64,000 nt of DNA from Hydrogenophilus sp. (GTDB taxonomy: Bacteria; Pseudomonadota; Gammaproteobacteria; Burkholderiales; Thiobacillaceae), in contig DYFL01000004.1 in assembly GCA_020725195.1 (NCBI GenBank), positions 1 through 64,000 on the forward strand, read 5' to 3'. The position numbers and the translations under genes are program-made. Under the pieces are notes generated by a model. That model worked only from the letters and a program-made list of their open reading frames with translations, searched no databases and was not told where the DNA came from. Positions 40,865 to 52,827 of the stretch are shown piece by piece (the stretch's first letter is position 1; each line of letters begins with the position of its first letter).

Positions 40865-41524
40865 TCAGCCGTCCCTGAAGCCCGCCTGCCAGTGCGAGCC
40901 GTCGCAGAAGGGCTTGTTCCTGGAGGCCCCGCAGCGGCACAGGCAGTAGTGCTCGCGCGAGGCCCCCGCGCCGAAGGCCACGCCGACGAGTTCGATGCCG
41001 CCGGTCACCTCGTAAGGGCCGTCCTTGGTCACCGTGACCAGGGGCGGGCGCGCCTGGTCCCGGTGCTCGACGCCCGCGACGGAGTAGCTCAGGGCGCCCG
41101 AGGGGCAGCGGCGGATGGTCTCGATGATCGCCTCGGCGCTGGCCGCATCCGCCCTGATCCAGGGCTCCTCCCGCAACCGGAACACCGCCTTGAGCCCCTC
41201 CGTGCAGTGTCCGGCATGGGCGCAGAGGCTGCGGTTGTCGTGGATGACGATGCCCCGGCCCCGATAGTCCTGCCGCCGATCCAGGGCGGGGTTGCCGAGA
41301 TTGCGGTCGCTGAAGCCGAGGCTCCCGTGGCTGCCGTCGCAGAAGGGCTTGTTCCTGGAGGCCCCGCAGCGGCACAGGGCCACGCCAGAAACGGTCCGGC
41401 AGGGCTCGCCGCCTGGGCGCCGAAGGAAGGGCACCTCCCTGGGCGCCAGGTCGGTGAGGAGGTAATACGGCCCGTTGGGCAGACAGACGATCCGGGGCTT
41501 GGGGGCAGGGGAGGCATCGCTCAT
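40865..41524 (-). CDS. Double-CDGSH iron-sulfur protein with central Fer4-like domain
   Basis: A 219-residue cytosolic protein with two copies of a CDGSH-type 2Fe-2S site: CRCGASRNKPFCDGSHG near residue 50 and an almost identical block near the C-terminus (CRCGASRNKPFCDGSHW). Between them is a divergent single-cluster domain of the DUF1271/Fer4_19 type (SLCAHAGHC ... RRCPSGALSY). The three-part architecture is a known family of electron-transfer or cluster-handling proteins, but the partner is unknown. It diverges from tadA. Confidence 0.88.
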   Translation of the reverse strand: MSDASPAPKPRIVCLPNGPYYLLTDLAPREVPFLRRPGGEPCRTVSGVALCRCGASRNKPFCDGSHGSLGFSDRNLGNPALDRRQDYRGRGIVIHDNRSLCAHAGHCTEGLKAVFRLREEPWIRADAASAEAIIETIRRCPSGALSYSVAGVEHRDQARPPLVTVTKDGPYEVTGGIELVGVAFGAGASREHYCLCRCGASRNKPFCDGSHWQAGFRDG

Positions 41525-41562
41525 GGCCGGCTCCTGGAAGGGCGTGTGAGACTTTAGAATAG

Positions 41563-42563
<1,001 letters not shown>

Positions 42564-42568
42564 GAGCC

Positions 42569-43132
42569 TCAGCGCCCCTTGAGCAGGGCGACGACGGCGC
42601 CGCCGCCGCCGTCCGCGGGACGGGCCTGGACATAGGCCAGCACCTCCTGGCGCCGGGCCAGCCAGTGGCGCAGGTGCAGCTTGAGCACGGGTTCGCGGTT
42701 GGGCGAACGCAAGCCCTTGCCGTGCACGATGCGCACGCAGCGGATACCCTGGCGCTGGCACTCCAGGAGGAAGTCCGCCAGCTCGTGCTTGGCCAGCGCC
42801 ACGGTCAGCCCGTGCAGGTCGAGCTCCGCCTGCACGATCCACTCGCCGCGGCGCAACCGGCGCAGGACCTGGCGGGACAGGCCGGGGCGCACGTAGGAGA
42901 GCTCCTCGCCGGTCTCGGCCCCCTCGTCCCAGCGGATGGGCTCGGTGAGCGACTCGAGGATGGCCTCGCGCGCATCGCGCAGGCTGCTCAGGGGGATGGG
43001 GGGCAGGCGCCCGCCGGGATGGAGGAAGCGCCCGTGCGGGCCGAGCGGGGCGACATCCGCCACCTCCGCCCGGAAGAGGCTGTGCGTCTCTTCCTCGCGG
43101 GCGGGATTCGAGGGTTTCCCGCCGTTTTTCAT
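42569..43132 (-). CDS. Smr-domain protein
   Basis: A 187-residue protein with a C-terminal Smr (MutS2-related) domain: LDLHGLTVALAKHELADFL and RIVHGKGLRS are the two conserved motifs. Family knowledge: Smr domains bind or nick nucleic acid, and the Escherichia coli homologue SmrA is an endonuclease. The N-terminal third is Pro-rich and not conserved. It lies 10 bases after trxB on the same strand. Confidence 0.88.
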   Translation of the reverse strand: MKNGGKPSNPAREEETHSLFRAEVADVAPLGPHGRFLHPGGRLPPIPLSSLRDAREAILESLTEPIRWDEGAETGEELSYVRPGLSRQVLRRLRRGEWIVQAELDLHGLTVALAKHELADFLLECQRQGIRCVRIVHGKGLRSPNREPVLKLHLRHWLARRQEVLAYVQARPADGGGGAVVALLKGR

Positions 43133-43142
43133 GGACTTACGC

Positions 43143-44487
<1,345 letters not shown>

Positions 44488-44853
44488 TCAGGCGTCCAGC
44501 CGCGGTTTCCGGGAAAAGGGCAACACCTTGGCGGCCGCGGGCGGCGAGGGTTCCGGGCCTTCACGAATCAGGGCGGCCAAGGAGTCGGCCAGGCCGTTCC
44601 GGCCGTATACCGCATCGAGCATCATGCGCGAGAGGTGCACGCATGAGCCCATGGGGTTGCTGTGCCGGCGCCTTTCCGCATCGATTCGCCATTGCAGCCG
44701 CTGCAGACGCTGCCGATGCCGCGGGGGCGCACCCTGGATGAAGCTTTCGACCAGCTCCCGCCGACAGTGCTCGAAGGCCTCGGGATCGCTGCGCGCAAGC
44801 GAGGACCACTGGTCGAAATCGAGATCGAGGGGGCATTTCGCCGCCGTAGGCAT
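44488..44853 (-). CDS. DUF3135-family protein
   Basis: A 121-residue cytosolic protein of unknown function with the DUF3135 pattern: FDQWSSLARSDPEAFEHCRR near the start, a helical middle, then RLQWRIDAERRRHSNPMGSC. The start at 44853 is chosen because AGGGAAA precedes it; a longer frame to 44955 has no ribosome site and an unconserved N-terminus. The basic, helical composition would suit an RNA- or ribosome-associated protein, but there is no direct evidence. Confidence 0.75.
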   Translation of the reverse strand: MPTAAKCPLDLDFDQWSSLARSDPEAFEHCRRELVESFIQGAPPRHRQRLQRLQWRIDAERRRHSNPMGSCVHLSRMMLDAVYGRNGLADSLAALIREGPEPSPPAAAKVLPFSRKPRLDA

Positions 44854-44972
44854 GCGGGTTTCCCTGATAGGCATACACAGAACTATAGACGGGGCGGGGC
44901 TGGAAAAGGTTGCCCCGACGCCCGCACTATTTAACATAATACACATTGTAGGCATTAGGTATTCCCGCCCGG

Positions 44973-46073
44973 TCAGCCCCGGACCGTGAAACGCGGCTCC
45001 AGGGCCCGCAGCTTCTCCATGATGCCGGTGTATTCCAGCTCGGACATGGGCAGCATGGCGGCGCCGAAGAAGCCCTGGCGGCGCATGTCGATCGCCTTTT
45101 TGGAGACGCTGCCGCGCACCGTGTCCCAGAACGGGTGGGCAAAGGCATCGACCGCCTCGGTCAGCCTGCCCCCGTGCACGGCGAAGGCGGCGCAGCTGAC
45201 GACGGGCGGCCCGTCGAAGTAGCTGATGCCCGAGTTGAGCGGCACGGGCATGAGCGGCATCTGGTGGGAGCCGCGCATGCAGCCGGCGACGTAGGGCCCC
45301 AGGGCGTAAGGCGCCAGGACCTCGCCGGTGGCCGGGAAGTCCTTCTGCACCCGCACCAGCATCACCGGATCGTCCTTGCCGGTGTACTTGCCCGCGATGT
45401 TGTGCAGCCTGGAGGTGGACACCGAGACCGCCTGCTCGCCGGTGCTCCTGGACCAGACCGATTCCACGACATAGCGCTCGGTATCCCGCAGCAGTGCCGC
45501 GATCGCGTAGAGGTCTTCCGGGGCATCGAGCTCGATGACGCGGTCGCCCTCGGTGTGGCTGACATCCATGATGACGAAGCGGAAGCCCTCCGCCATGCTC
45601 GGCGACAGCATGAGCCCGGGGGTGTTCATGGGGTCGGCGAAGGCCAGATAGAGCGGCAGGCTGTAGGCCCCGGGGTCGGTCTTGTCGGCGGCGAAGAACA
45701 GGAAGGGCTCGTTCGGGCGCTCCTCGAACTCCAGCTCCGCGACGGCAGGCCCCATGCCCCGCACATTGCCGGAGAAGGCCTCCTTGAGCAGGTCCTGCCC
45801 CGCCCCGTACAGCCCCTGTCCCTTGGCCACCTCGGTCCCCGCCATGAAGGCACCCCAGCAGAGCTTGTGGATCTGCTCGTCGCCGGGGCCGCGCTCATGG
45901 GTGCAGACGATGGCGATGTCGTCGCCCGTGTGGCTGACATAGCTGTCCAGGAGCAGCTTCTCGCCATGCTCGGCCACGTGGCTGCGCACCGAATCCAACA
46001 GCCTCCTGGACGGACAGATGTGGCCGCCGATGGAGCCGATGTCCGCCTTGATGACGCTCAGGGTGAGTTTCAT
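44973..46073 (-). CDS. fbp: Archaeal-type fructose-1,6-bisphosphate aldolase/phosphatase
   Basis: A 366-residue bifunctional type V FBP aldolase/phosphatase that makes fructose 6-phosphate from triose phosphates in gluconeogenesis or carbon fixation. The Schiff-base lysine (Lys233) and Tyr230 lie in YTGKDDP, matching the archaeal family positions to within one residue. The Mg-binding Asp-rich segments include HTGDDIAI and FFAADKTDPGAY. The start at 46073 has GGGAGG seven bases upstream; the ATG at 46079 is too close to it. The family is mainly archaeal and thermophilic-bacterial, so its presence here is uncommon. It diverges from ftsK. Confidence 0.9.
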   Translation of the reverse strand: MKLTLSVIKADIGSIGGHICPSRRLLDSVRSHVAEHGEKLLLDSYVSHTGDDIAIVCTHERGPGDEQIHKLCWGAFMAGTEVAKGQGLYGAGQDLLKEAFSGNVRGMGPAVAELEFEERPNEPFLFFAADKTDPGAYSLPLYLAFADPMNTPGLMLSPSMAEGFRFVIMDVSHTEGDRVIELDAPEDLYAIAALLRDTERYVVESVWSRSTGEQAVSVSTSRLHNIAGKYTGKDDPVMLVRVQKDFPATGEVLAPYALGPYVAGCMRGSHQMPLMPVPLNSGISYFDGPPVVSCAAFAVHGGRLTEAVDAFAHPFWDTVRGSVSKKAIDMRRQGFFGAAMLPMSELEYTGIMEKLRALEPRFTVRG

Positions 46074-46222
46074 GGTCATGCCTCCCGGCCTTGCGAATCG
46101 CCCTTTATTTCTAGACCAGCACCGCGAGCCATGGCGGGTGCGCCAAGCCGGCTCGGGCCGGGGTGCGGCGCGTTAGAATTGAGGCTGCTTAACTGAGCGC
46201 CTTCCCGGTATAGTTCCGCCCC

Positions 46223-48523
46223 ATGCTCGGAAACCCTCGCCGCTGCGCCGTCGCCAAGCCCGCACGCAAGCCGCCCCGCAAGCCTCTGGCCCCCCGGGTG
46301 GCCCGTGTGCTGCGCGAGGCCTGGTGGCTGGGCGCGGTCGCCCTGGCGCTCTACCTGGCCATGGTGCTGGTGAGCTACAGCCCGCTGGACCCGGGCTGGT
46401 CGCGCGCCACCGAGCACGAGGCCATCCGCAATGCCGGCGGCCATTTCGGCGCCTGGCTGGCGGACCTGCTGCTCTACCTCTTCGGCCTGTCCGCCTACTG
46501 GTGGATCGCGCTCGCGCTCTTCCTGGTCTGGTGGGGCTACCGCCGCATCGGCGAGCCCGAGCCGGATCACCACCACGGCCTCTGGGTGGTCTTCGGCGGC
46601 TTCATTCTGGTGATCCTCTCCAGCGGGGCGATCGAGTCCCTGCGCCTGCACGGCCTCATGCCCGCCCTGCCCCTCGCGGCCGGCGGCGCGCTGGGCGACG
46701 GCATCGCGCGCCTGGTCGCCGGGACCTTCGGCTTCGAGGGCGGCACGGTCCTGCTGCTCATCCTCTGGGGCATAGGCATGAGCCTCTTCACGGGGCTGTC
46801 CTGGATCGGCCTGGCCGAGGGCCTGGGCGGCCTGCTGGAGCGGGCCTGGCTCGGCGGCCTCGACTCCTGGCAGGCGCGGCGCGACCGCCGGGCGGGGCTC
46901 ACCGCCATGACGGAAAGGGCGGAAACGGTGAGGAAGGAGCGCACGCGCATCGCCGCCGAACCGCCCATCCACATCGTGCCGCCGGCCCCGGAGATCCCCA
47001 AATCCGACCGGGCCGACCAGGAGCGCCAGGAGTTCCTCTTCAAGGACATCCCCGACGCCCAGCTGCCGCCCCTGCGGCTCCTGGACGAGCCGGCCAAGGC
47101 GCTCGCCCAGGCCGACGAGGCCGGGCTGGAGGCCACCTCCCGCTTGATCGAGCGCAAGCTGCGCGAGTTCGGGGTGGAGACGAAGGTGCTGGCCGCCTAC
47201 CCCGGCCCCGTGATCACCCGCTACGAGATCGAGCCCGCCTCGGGCGTGAAGGGCGCCCAGATCGTGAACCTGGCCAAGGACCTGGCGCGCTCGCTCTCGG
47301 TGGTCAGCATCCGCGTGGTGGAGACCATCCCCGGCAAGAGCTGCATGGGCCTGGAGCTGCCCAACGGCCAGCGCCAGGTGGTGCGGCTTTCCGAGATCCT
47401 CGGCGCCAAGGTCTACGCCGACATGCATTCGCCGCTGACCATGGCCCTGGGCAAGGACATCAGCGGCAACCCCGTGGTCGCGGATCTCGCCAAGATGCCG
47501 CACCTGCTCGTCGCCGGCACCACGGGCTCGGGCAAGTCGGTGGGCATCAACGCCATGATCCTGTCGCTCGTCTACAAGTCCACGCCCCAGGACGTGCGCC
47601 TCATCCTGGTCGACCCCAAGATGCTGGAGATGTCCGCCTACGAGGGCATCCCCCACCTCCTCGCCCCCGTGGTCACCGACATGAAGCTCGCCGCGGTGGC
47701 GCTCAACTGGTGCGTGGGCGAGATGGACAAGCGCTACAAGCTCATGTCCACCCTGGGGGTGCGCAACATCGCGGGCTTCAACCAGAAGGTGCGCGAGGCG
47801 GAGAAGGCGGGCCAGCCCCTGACCAACCCCTACTCCCTCACCCCGGAGAGCCCGGAGCGGCTCGGCACCCTGCCCTACATCGTGGTGGTCATCGACGAGC
47901 TCGCGGACCTCATGATGGTGGCCGGCAAGAAGGTGGAGGAGCTCATCGCGCGGCTCGCCCAGAAGGCGCGCGCCGCCGGCATGCACCTCATCCTGGCCAC
48001 CCAGCGGCCCTCGGTGGACGTGATCACGGGGCTCATCAAGGCCAACATCCCCACCCGCATCGCCTTCCAGGTCTCCAGCCGCATCGACTCGCGCACCATC
48101 CTCGACCAGCAGGGCGCCGAGTCCCTGCTCGGCCAGGGCGACATGCTCTACCTGCCGCCGGGCACGGGCCACCCGGCGCGGGTGCACGGCGCCTTCGTCT
48201 CCGACGACGAGGTGCACCGGGTGACCGCCTGGCTGCGCGAGATCGGCCCGCCCCAGTACGACGAGACCGTGCTCGAGGAGCCGGAGTCCGAGGAGGGCGA
48301 AGGCGGCGAGGGAACCGATGCCGAGGCCGACCCTCTATACGACGAGGCCGTCGCCATCGTGCTCAAGACGCGGCGCCCCTCCATATCCGCCGTCCAACGC
48401 CACCTGCGCATCGGCTACAACCGGGCCGCCCGCCTCATCGAGGCCATGGAGCGCGCCGGCCTGGTCTCCCCCATGGGCAGCAACGGCAACCGAGAGGTCA
48501 TCGCCCCCCGCCATGAATCGTGA
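46223..48523 (+). CDS. ftsK: DNA translocase FtsK
   Basis: A 766-residue septal DNA pump for chromosome segregation. It has four N-terminal membrane segments (about 30-185), a short linker, the alpha/beta motor with Walker [11 protein letters not shown] and the Walker B region [13 protein letters not shown], and a C-terminal winged-helix gamma domain ([20 protein letters not shown]) for KOPS recognition. The linker is short, as in SpoIIIE-sized FtsK. No good Shine-Dalgarno is visible before the ATG. Confidence 0.95.
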   Translation: MLGNPRRCAVAKPARKPPRKPLAPRVARVLREAWWLGAVALALYLAMVLVSYSPLDPGWSRATEHEAIRNAGGHFGAWLADLLLYLFGLSAYWWIALALFLVWWGYRRIGEPEPDHHHGLWVVFGGFILVILSSGAIESLRLHGLMPALPLAAGGALGDGIARLVAGTFGFEGGTVLLLILWGIGMSLFTGLSWIGLAEGLGGLLERAWLGGLDSWQARRDRRAGLTAMTERAETVRKERTRIAAEPPIHIVPPAPEIPKSDRADQERQEFLFKDIPDAQLPPLRLLDEPAKALAQADEAGLEATSRLIERKLREFGVETKVLAAYPGPVITRYEIEPASGVKGAQIVNLAKDLARSLSVVSIRVVETIPGKSCMGLELPNGQRQVVRLSEILGAKVYADMHSPLTMALGKDISGNPVVADLAKMPHLLVAGTTGSGKSVGINAMILSLVYKSTPQDVRLILVDPKMLEMSAYEGIPHLLAPVVTDMKLAAVALNWCVGEMDKRYKLMSTLGVRNIAGFNQKVREAEKAGQPLTNPYSLTPESPERLGTLPYIVVVIDELADLMMVAGKKVEELIARLAQKARAAGMHLILATQRPSVDVITGLIKANIPTRIAFQVSSRIDSRTILDQQGAESLLGQGDMLYLPPGTGHPARVHGAFVSDDEVHRVTAWLREIGPPQYDETVLEEPESEEGEGGEGTDAEADPLYDEAVAIVLKTRRPSISAVQRHLRIGYNRAARLIEAMERAGLVSPMGSNGNREVIAPRHES

Positions 48524-48527
48524 ACCC

Positions 48528-48677
48528 GGTATCCACAGATGACGCAGATGTGCACAGATAAAACCCCGCGGAATCGGAATGTTGCCGAGCATTTCTGGCA
48601 CACCAATGTGGCAAGACACTTGGCAAGCGCAAGTCTTAGAAACATCTGGGTAAATCTGTGTCCATCTGTGGATAACC
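48528..48677. repeat. ~150-bp inverted-repeat element, copy B
   Basis: The left arm starts GGTATCCACAGATGACGCAG; the right arm, on the minus strand, starts GGTTATCCACAGATGGACAC. The 32-base arms are about 75% identical. It fills the ftsK-lolA gap, ends 12 bases before the lolA start, and is the same size as the element at 28322-28470. Confidence 0.65.
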
Positions 48678-48689
48678 GAGGTTTTCAGG

Positions 48690-49316
48690 ATGAATAGAAG
48701 ACTAAGCATCGCCCTCCTCCTCACCCTGGCCCTCGCCTGGCGGCCGGCCTTCGCCGACGCCGTCGACCGGCTCAAGGAATTCGTCGCCCAGACCCAGAGC
48801 CTGCGCGGCCAGTTCACCCAGACGGTGCACGACCGCGCCGGGCGCAAGACCCAGGAATCCCAGGGCACCTTCTCCCTGCAGCGTCCGGGCAAGTTCCGCT
48901 GGGCCTACGAGAAGCCCTATGCCCAGCTCATCGTCGGCGACGGGCGCAAGGTCTGGATCTACGACGCCGACCTCGCGCAGGTGACCGTCCGCAAGGCCGA
49001 CCGCGCCATGGGCGAGAGCCCGGCGGCGCTCTTGGCCGGCAGCAACGAGATCGACCGGTTCTTCCACCTGAAGGACGCCGGCGTCGAGGGCGGCCTGGAG
49101 TGGCTGGAGGCCACGCCCAGGACCGGCGAGGGCAGCTTCGAGCGCGTGCGCCTGGGCTTCAGGGGTTCGGAACTCGCCGCCATGGAGCTGAAGGACAACT
49201 TCGGCCAGACCACCTGGCTGCGCTTCAGCGGCCTGCAGCGCAACCCCAGGCTCCCCCCCGAGGTCTTCCGCTTCACCCCGCCCAAGGGCGCCGACGTCAT
49301 TGGCGAAAACGAGTAA
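48690..49316 (+). CDS. lolA: Outer-membrane lipoprotein carrier protein
   Basis: A 208-residue periplasmic chaperone that moves lipoproteins from LolCDE to LolB. It has a signal peptide (1-22, ending AFA-D), then the LolA fold with [10 protein letters not shown] and [11 protein letters not shown]. Position between ftsK and rarA is conserved in proteobacteria. Its 3' end overlaps the TTG start of rarA by 17 bases. Confidence 0.95.
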   Translation: MNRRLSIALLLTLALAWRPAFADAVDRLKEFVAQTQSLRGQFTQTVHDRAGRKTQESQGTFSLQRPGKFRWAYEKPYAQLIVGDGRKVWIYDADLAQVTVRKADRAMGESPAALLAGSNEIDRFFHLKDAGVEGGLEWLEATPRTGEGSFERVRLGFRGSELAAMELKDNFGQTTWLRFSGLQRNPRLPPEVFRFTPPKGADVIGENE

Positions 49317-50661
49317 CTCCGGCGACCTCTTCGCCGCCGGGCCCGAGCCGCCGACAGCGAGCGAATCGACGCCCCTGGCCGAGCGTCTGCGCCCCCGCAC
49401 CCTCGACGAGGTCATCGGCCAGGCCCATCTGCTGGGCCCCGGCAAGCCCTTGCGGCTCGCCTTCGAGGCGGGGCGGCTGCACTCCATGATCCTCTGGGGC
49501 CCGCCCGGCGTGGGCAAGACCACGCTCGCCCGGCTCACCGCCCAGCACTTCAACGCCGACTTCATCCAGATCTCCGCCGTGCTCGCCGGGGTGAAGGAGA
49601 TCCGCGAGGCGGTGGAACGCGCCCGGGTCAACCGGCTGGCCGGGCGCCAGACCATCCTCTTCGTGGACGAGGTCCACCGCTTCAACAAGGCCCAGCAGGA
49701 CGCCTTCCTGCCCCACGTGGAATCGGGGCTCGTCACCTTCATCGGCGCCACCACGGAGAACCCCTCCTTCGAGGTGGTGGGGGCGCTGCTGTCCCGTGCC
49801 CAGGTCTACGTGCTGCGGGCCCTGGAGGAAGCCGAGCTCGATGCCCTGCTCTCCCGCGCCCTGGAACAAGGCGGGCTGAACCTCGGCCTCGACGCCGAGG
49901 CGAGGAAGCTCCTGATCGGCTTTGCCGACGGCGACGGCCGCCGGCTCGTGAACCTGGTGGAGCAGCTCGCCACCGCGGCGGGCACCGCCGGGCGCACCGA
50001 GGTGGACGCCGAGTTCGCGGCCGGCGCGCTGTCCCCTTCGCTGCGCCGCTTCGACAAGGGCGGCGAGGCCTTCTACGACCAGATCTCCGCCCTGCACAAG
50101 AGCGTGCGCGGCTCCGACCCGGACGCCTCGCTCTACTGGTTCACCCGCATGCTGGACGGCGGCGCCGATCCCCGCTATCTGGCCCGGCGCATCCTCCGCA
50201 TGGCCTGGGAGGACATCGGCCTCGCGGACCCGCGCGGGGCGGAGATCGCGCTCGACGCCGCCGAGACCTACGAGCGCCTGGGCTCGCCCGAGGGCGAGCT
50301 GGCCCTGGCCCACGCCCTGATCTACCTCGCCTGCGCGCCCAAGTCGAACGCCGGTTATCTCGCCTACAACGCCGCCCGCGCCTTCGTGCAGGAGGACGGC
50401 TCGCGCGAGGTGCCCATCCACCTGCGCAACGCCCCGACCCGGCTGATGAAGGAGCTGGGCTACGGCCGGGCCTACCGCTACGCCCACGACGAGCCGGAGG
50501 CCTATGCCGCCGGCGAGACCTACTTTCCGGACGGCATGGCCGAGCCCCGCTTCTACACCCCCACCCCGCGCGGCCTGGAAGGCAGGATCGGCGAGCGCCT
50601 GGCGCATCTGCGCGAGCTCGACGCCGAGGCCGGCAAGCCGAAGAAGCGGCGCCAACCCTGA
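49300..50661 (+). CDS. rarA: Replication-associated recombination protein A
   Basis: A 453-residue AAA+ ATPase (MgsA/RarA) acting at stalled replication forks. It has Walker [10 protein letters not shown], Walker [11 protein letters not shown], sensor 1 [10 protein letters not shown] and the C-terminal tetramerisation domain. The start is TTG at 49300, inside the lolA 3' end, which gives [11 protein letters not shown]; no other suitable start precedes the conserved [14 protein letters not shown]. Confidence 0.94.
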   Translation: MAKTSNSGDLFAAGPEPPTASESTPLAERLRPRTLDEVIGQAHLLGPGKPLRLAFEAGRLHSMILWGPPGVGKTTLARLTAQHFNADFIQISAVLAGVKEIREAVERARVNRLAGRQTILFVDEVHRFNKAQQDAFLPHVESGLVTFIGATTENPSFEVVGALLSRAQVYVLRALEEAELDALLSRALEQGGLNLGLDAEARKLLIGFADGDGRRLVNLVEQLATAAGTAGRTEVDAEFAAGALSPSLRRFDKGGEAFYDQISALHKSVRGSDPDASLYWFTRMLDGGADPRYLARRILRMAWEDIGLADPRGAEIALDAAETYERLGSPEGELALAHALIYLACAPKSNAGYLAYNAARAFVQEDGSREVPIHLRNAPTRLMKELGYGRAYRYAHDEPEAYAAGETYFPDGMAEPRFYTPTPRGLEGRIGERLAHLRELDAEAGKPKKRRQP

Positions 50662-50842
50662 AAACCCGGCAGTTTCAATAACCGAGTGCACCTGGTTATT
50701 GAAACCGTCCTCTCAGAACTTCCCCAATCATGCACATCCAGCGATGCAATGCGCGCGCCGCCATGCCGCGGCACGCGGCCATCCGCATGAGCTAATCTTA
50801 CGGCAGGATCGCCCATCGGCGGTCCGGTATCGAGGGAGCGCC

Positions 50843-51451
50843 GTGACCCAGCCGTCTTCACCACGGGATCCGCAGGACGCCGCGCTGGCGGAGGACATTC
50901 TCATGACCGCGCTCGACCTGGGCGAGGCGCGCGGCTGGGACGCCGTGCATCTGCACGACATCGCGCAGGAGATGGGCATCGCCCTGGCCGTCATCCGCCG
51001 CCATTACGACCAGAAGGACGCCATCGCCGAGGCCTGGTTCGGGCGCGCCGACGCGGCCCTGCTCGCCGTGGCCGAGACCCCGGGCTGGCAGGAACTGGAC
51101 GCACGCCTGCGCCTGGCGCGCGCGATCTTCGCCTGGCTCGACGCGCTGGCGCCGCACCGCCGCCTCACCGCCGCCATGCTGCGCTACAAACTGCAACCGG
51201 ATCACCTGCACCTGCAGGCGGCGGGTCTGCTGCGCGTCAGCCGTACCGTGCAGTGGATCCGCGAGGCCGCGTGCCTGCCGTCCACGGGCTGGCGCCGCGA
51301 GCTGGAGGAAGTCGCGCTGACCGGGATCTATCTCAGCACGTTCGCCTGCTGGCTCAACGACGGCAGCGCCGACAGCGCGCGCACGCGCGCGTGGCTGGAC
51401 CGGCTGCTGGCGCTGGCGGAAGGCGCGGCGCTGCGGCTCGCGCCGCGCTAG
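50843..51451 (+). CDS. TetR/AcrR-family regulator
   Basis: A 202-residue repressor-type protein. The N-terminal helix-turn-helix (about 18-65) reads LDLGEARGWDAVHLHDIAQEM followed by a second helix before RRHYDQKDAIAEA. The C-terminal ligand or dimer domain is Ala/Leu-rich and unrecognised, with some COQ9-like character. The start is GTG at 50843 with GAGGGAG upstream. It is 8 bases before a membrane hydrolase gene, which it may regulate. Codon use, with many GCG/CGC codons, looks somewhat different from the neighbouring housekeeping genes. Confidence 0.8.
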   Translation: MTQPSSPRDPQDAALAEDILMTALDLGEARGWDAVHLHDIAQEMGIALAVIRRHYDQKDAIAEAWFGRADAALLAVAETPGWQELDARLRLARAIFAWLDALAPHRRLTAAMLRYKLQPDHLHLQAAGLLRVSRTVQWIREAACLPSTGWRRELEEVALTGIYLSTFACWLNDGSADSARTRAWLDRLLALAEGAALRLAPR

Positions 51452-51459
51452 TCGGCCTC

Positions 51460-52521
51460 ATGGACCTCGTCACGCATGCCCTGCTGGGCGCAGGCGTGGC
51501 CCACGCGACGCGGCCGCGCCGGCCGTCGCTGTCGCTGCGCGAGCGGCTGTCGCTCGGCGGCCTCGCGGCGATGTTCCCGGACATCGACTTCCTGGGCTTC
51601 CTGATCGATCCGCTGCGGTTCATCGCCGACTGGCATCAGGGGCCGACGCATTCCCTGGTGTTGCTGCCGCTGTGGGCGCTGCTGCTCGGCGGGCTGTTCG
51701 TCGTCGCCACCGGCCGTCGCGGAACGTTCGCGGAGGCGGCGCTGGTCAGCGGCCTCGGCCTGGCCACGCACATCGCCGCCGACGTCGTCACCGCCTACGG
51801 CACCGCCTTGCTGTATCCCCTGTCCGCACGGCGATTCAGCCTCGCCACCACCTACGTCATCGATCCGCTCTTCACCGTCATCGTGCTCGCCGGCCTCGCG
51901 GCCGGGCTGCGGACGGGGCGGCGCGGCGCCAGCCTGGCCGGGCTCGCCGTGCTGTGCCTGTACGTCGCGGGCCAGGCCTGGCTGCAGCAGCGCGCCATCG
52001 AGACCGGCCAGGCCGCGGCGCGCGCCCGGTCGATCGAGTTCACGCGGCTCGCCGCGCTGCCGCAGCCGTTGTCGCCGTTCCACTGGAAACTCGTCGGCAG
52101 CGTCGACGAGCGCTACTTCGAGACGTATCTCGCGCTGGCCGAAGTGCGCATCCCGCTGCCGGACGTGCCGGGCCTGCGCCGCTGGAGCGAGCTCGCCACG
52201 GCCTACCGCCCGCCTGCCGGTCTGGAGTGGGCATCGCGCCACCGTCTCGGCGAACGCACTGAGCTGCGCGAACAGATCGCCGCGTTGTGGGCGGACCCGC
52301 GCTTCGCGCCCTATCGGCGCTTCGCCACGTATCCCGCGGTATCGAGCGTCGACAGCGAGGGGAGCGAGACCTGCATCTGGTTCACCGACCTGCGCTACGA
52401 CCTGCCCACACTGCCGGACACGTTCCGCTACGGCTTCTGCCGCAGCGCCGGCGGCGGCGACTGGCGGCTGTACCGCCTGCGCTATTTTTCGGAACGCGAG
52501 CGCCAGCGGCTGACGCCCTGA
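51460..52521 (+). CDS. Membrane metal-dependent hydrolase (YdjM/DUF457 family)
   Basis: A 353-residue inner-membrane protein. The N-terminal half contains the family motifs DLVTHALLGAGVAHA, MFPDIDFLG, WHQGPTHSLVLLP and GLATHIAADVVTAYGT, which supply His/Asp metal ligands between four or five membrane segments. The C-terminal half is a soluble, Arg/Tyr-rich domain. Family knowledge: homologues are LexA-regulated or poorly characterised. It follows the TetR gene by 8 bases and is probably co-transcribed. Confidence 0.85.
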   Translation: MDLVTHALLGAGVAHATRPRRPSLSLRERLSLGGLAAMFPDIDFLGFLIDPLRFIADWHQGPTHSLVLLPLWALLLGGLFVVATGRRGTFAEAALVSGLGLATHIAADVVTAYGTALLYPLSARRFSLATTYVIDPLFTVIVLAGLAAGLRTGRRGASLAGLAVLCLYVAGQAWLQQRAIETGQAAARARSIEFTRLAALPQPLSPFHWKLVGSVDERYFETYLALAEVRIPLPDVPGLRRWSELATAYRPPAGLEWASRHRLGERTELREQIAALWADPRFAPYRRFATYPAVSSVDSEGSETCIWFTDLRYDLPTLPDTFRYGFCRSAGGGDWRLYRLRYFSERERQRLTP

Positions 52522-52532
52522 CGCGAATTCCG

Positions 52533-52745
52533 TCAGTCGGCCGGATTCTTGATCGGTATCGCGTCCACCGGCGACTCGAAGGCGATGAACAGCACGCAGG
52601 GATCGCCTTTCGCACAATAACCGTCGTGCGGCAGCCGGGCCGGGCCGTGGGCGTAATGACGACCTCGCTCTGGCCTTCATGGTTGACGTGCGGCCGCCCG
52701 GAGACCGGCACCATGCGCTCCGCGGAGGTGCGCCAGTGGGAACGG
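52533..52745 (-). pseudogene. Degraded cupin-domain gene (C-terminal remnant)
   Basis: On the minus strand one frame gives HWRTSAERMVPVSGRPHVNH and EGQSEVVITP; a second frame then continues with YAHGPARLPHDGYCAKGDP and FIAFESPVDAIPIKNPAD before a stop. Together these read as the C-terminal half of a cupin protein interrupted by a frameshifting deletion near 52655. No N-terminal half or start codon is present, so it is a remnant. Confidence 0.6.
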
Positions 52746-52789
52746 CTGCCCCCCGCCTTGGCCTGCCGGGGCCTGGCCGTTCTCCCGCC
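52746..52789. other. Short gap before the rpsB promoter
   Basis: GC-rich, with no feature recognised. It lies between the cupin remnant and the rpsB -35 box. Confidence 0.35.
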
Positions 52790-52819
52790 TTGATCGCGCA
52801 CCCCGGCCGCCGCTATAAT
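52790..52819 (+). promoter_or_regulatory. Sigma-70 promoter of rpsB-tsf
   Basis: TTGATC (52790-52795) and a perfect TATAAT (52814-52819) with an 18-base spacer. Transcription would start near 52826, giving a leader of about 115 bases. Confidence 0.75.
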
Positions 52820-52827
52820 CGCGGGCT

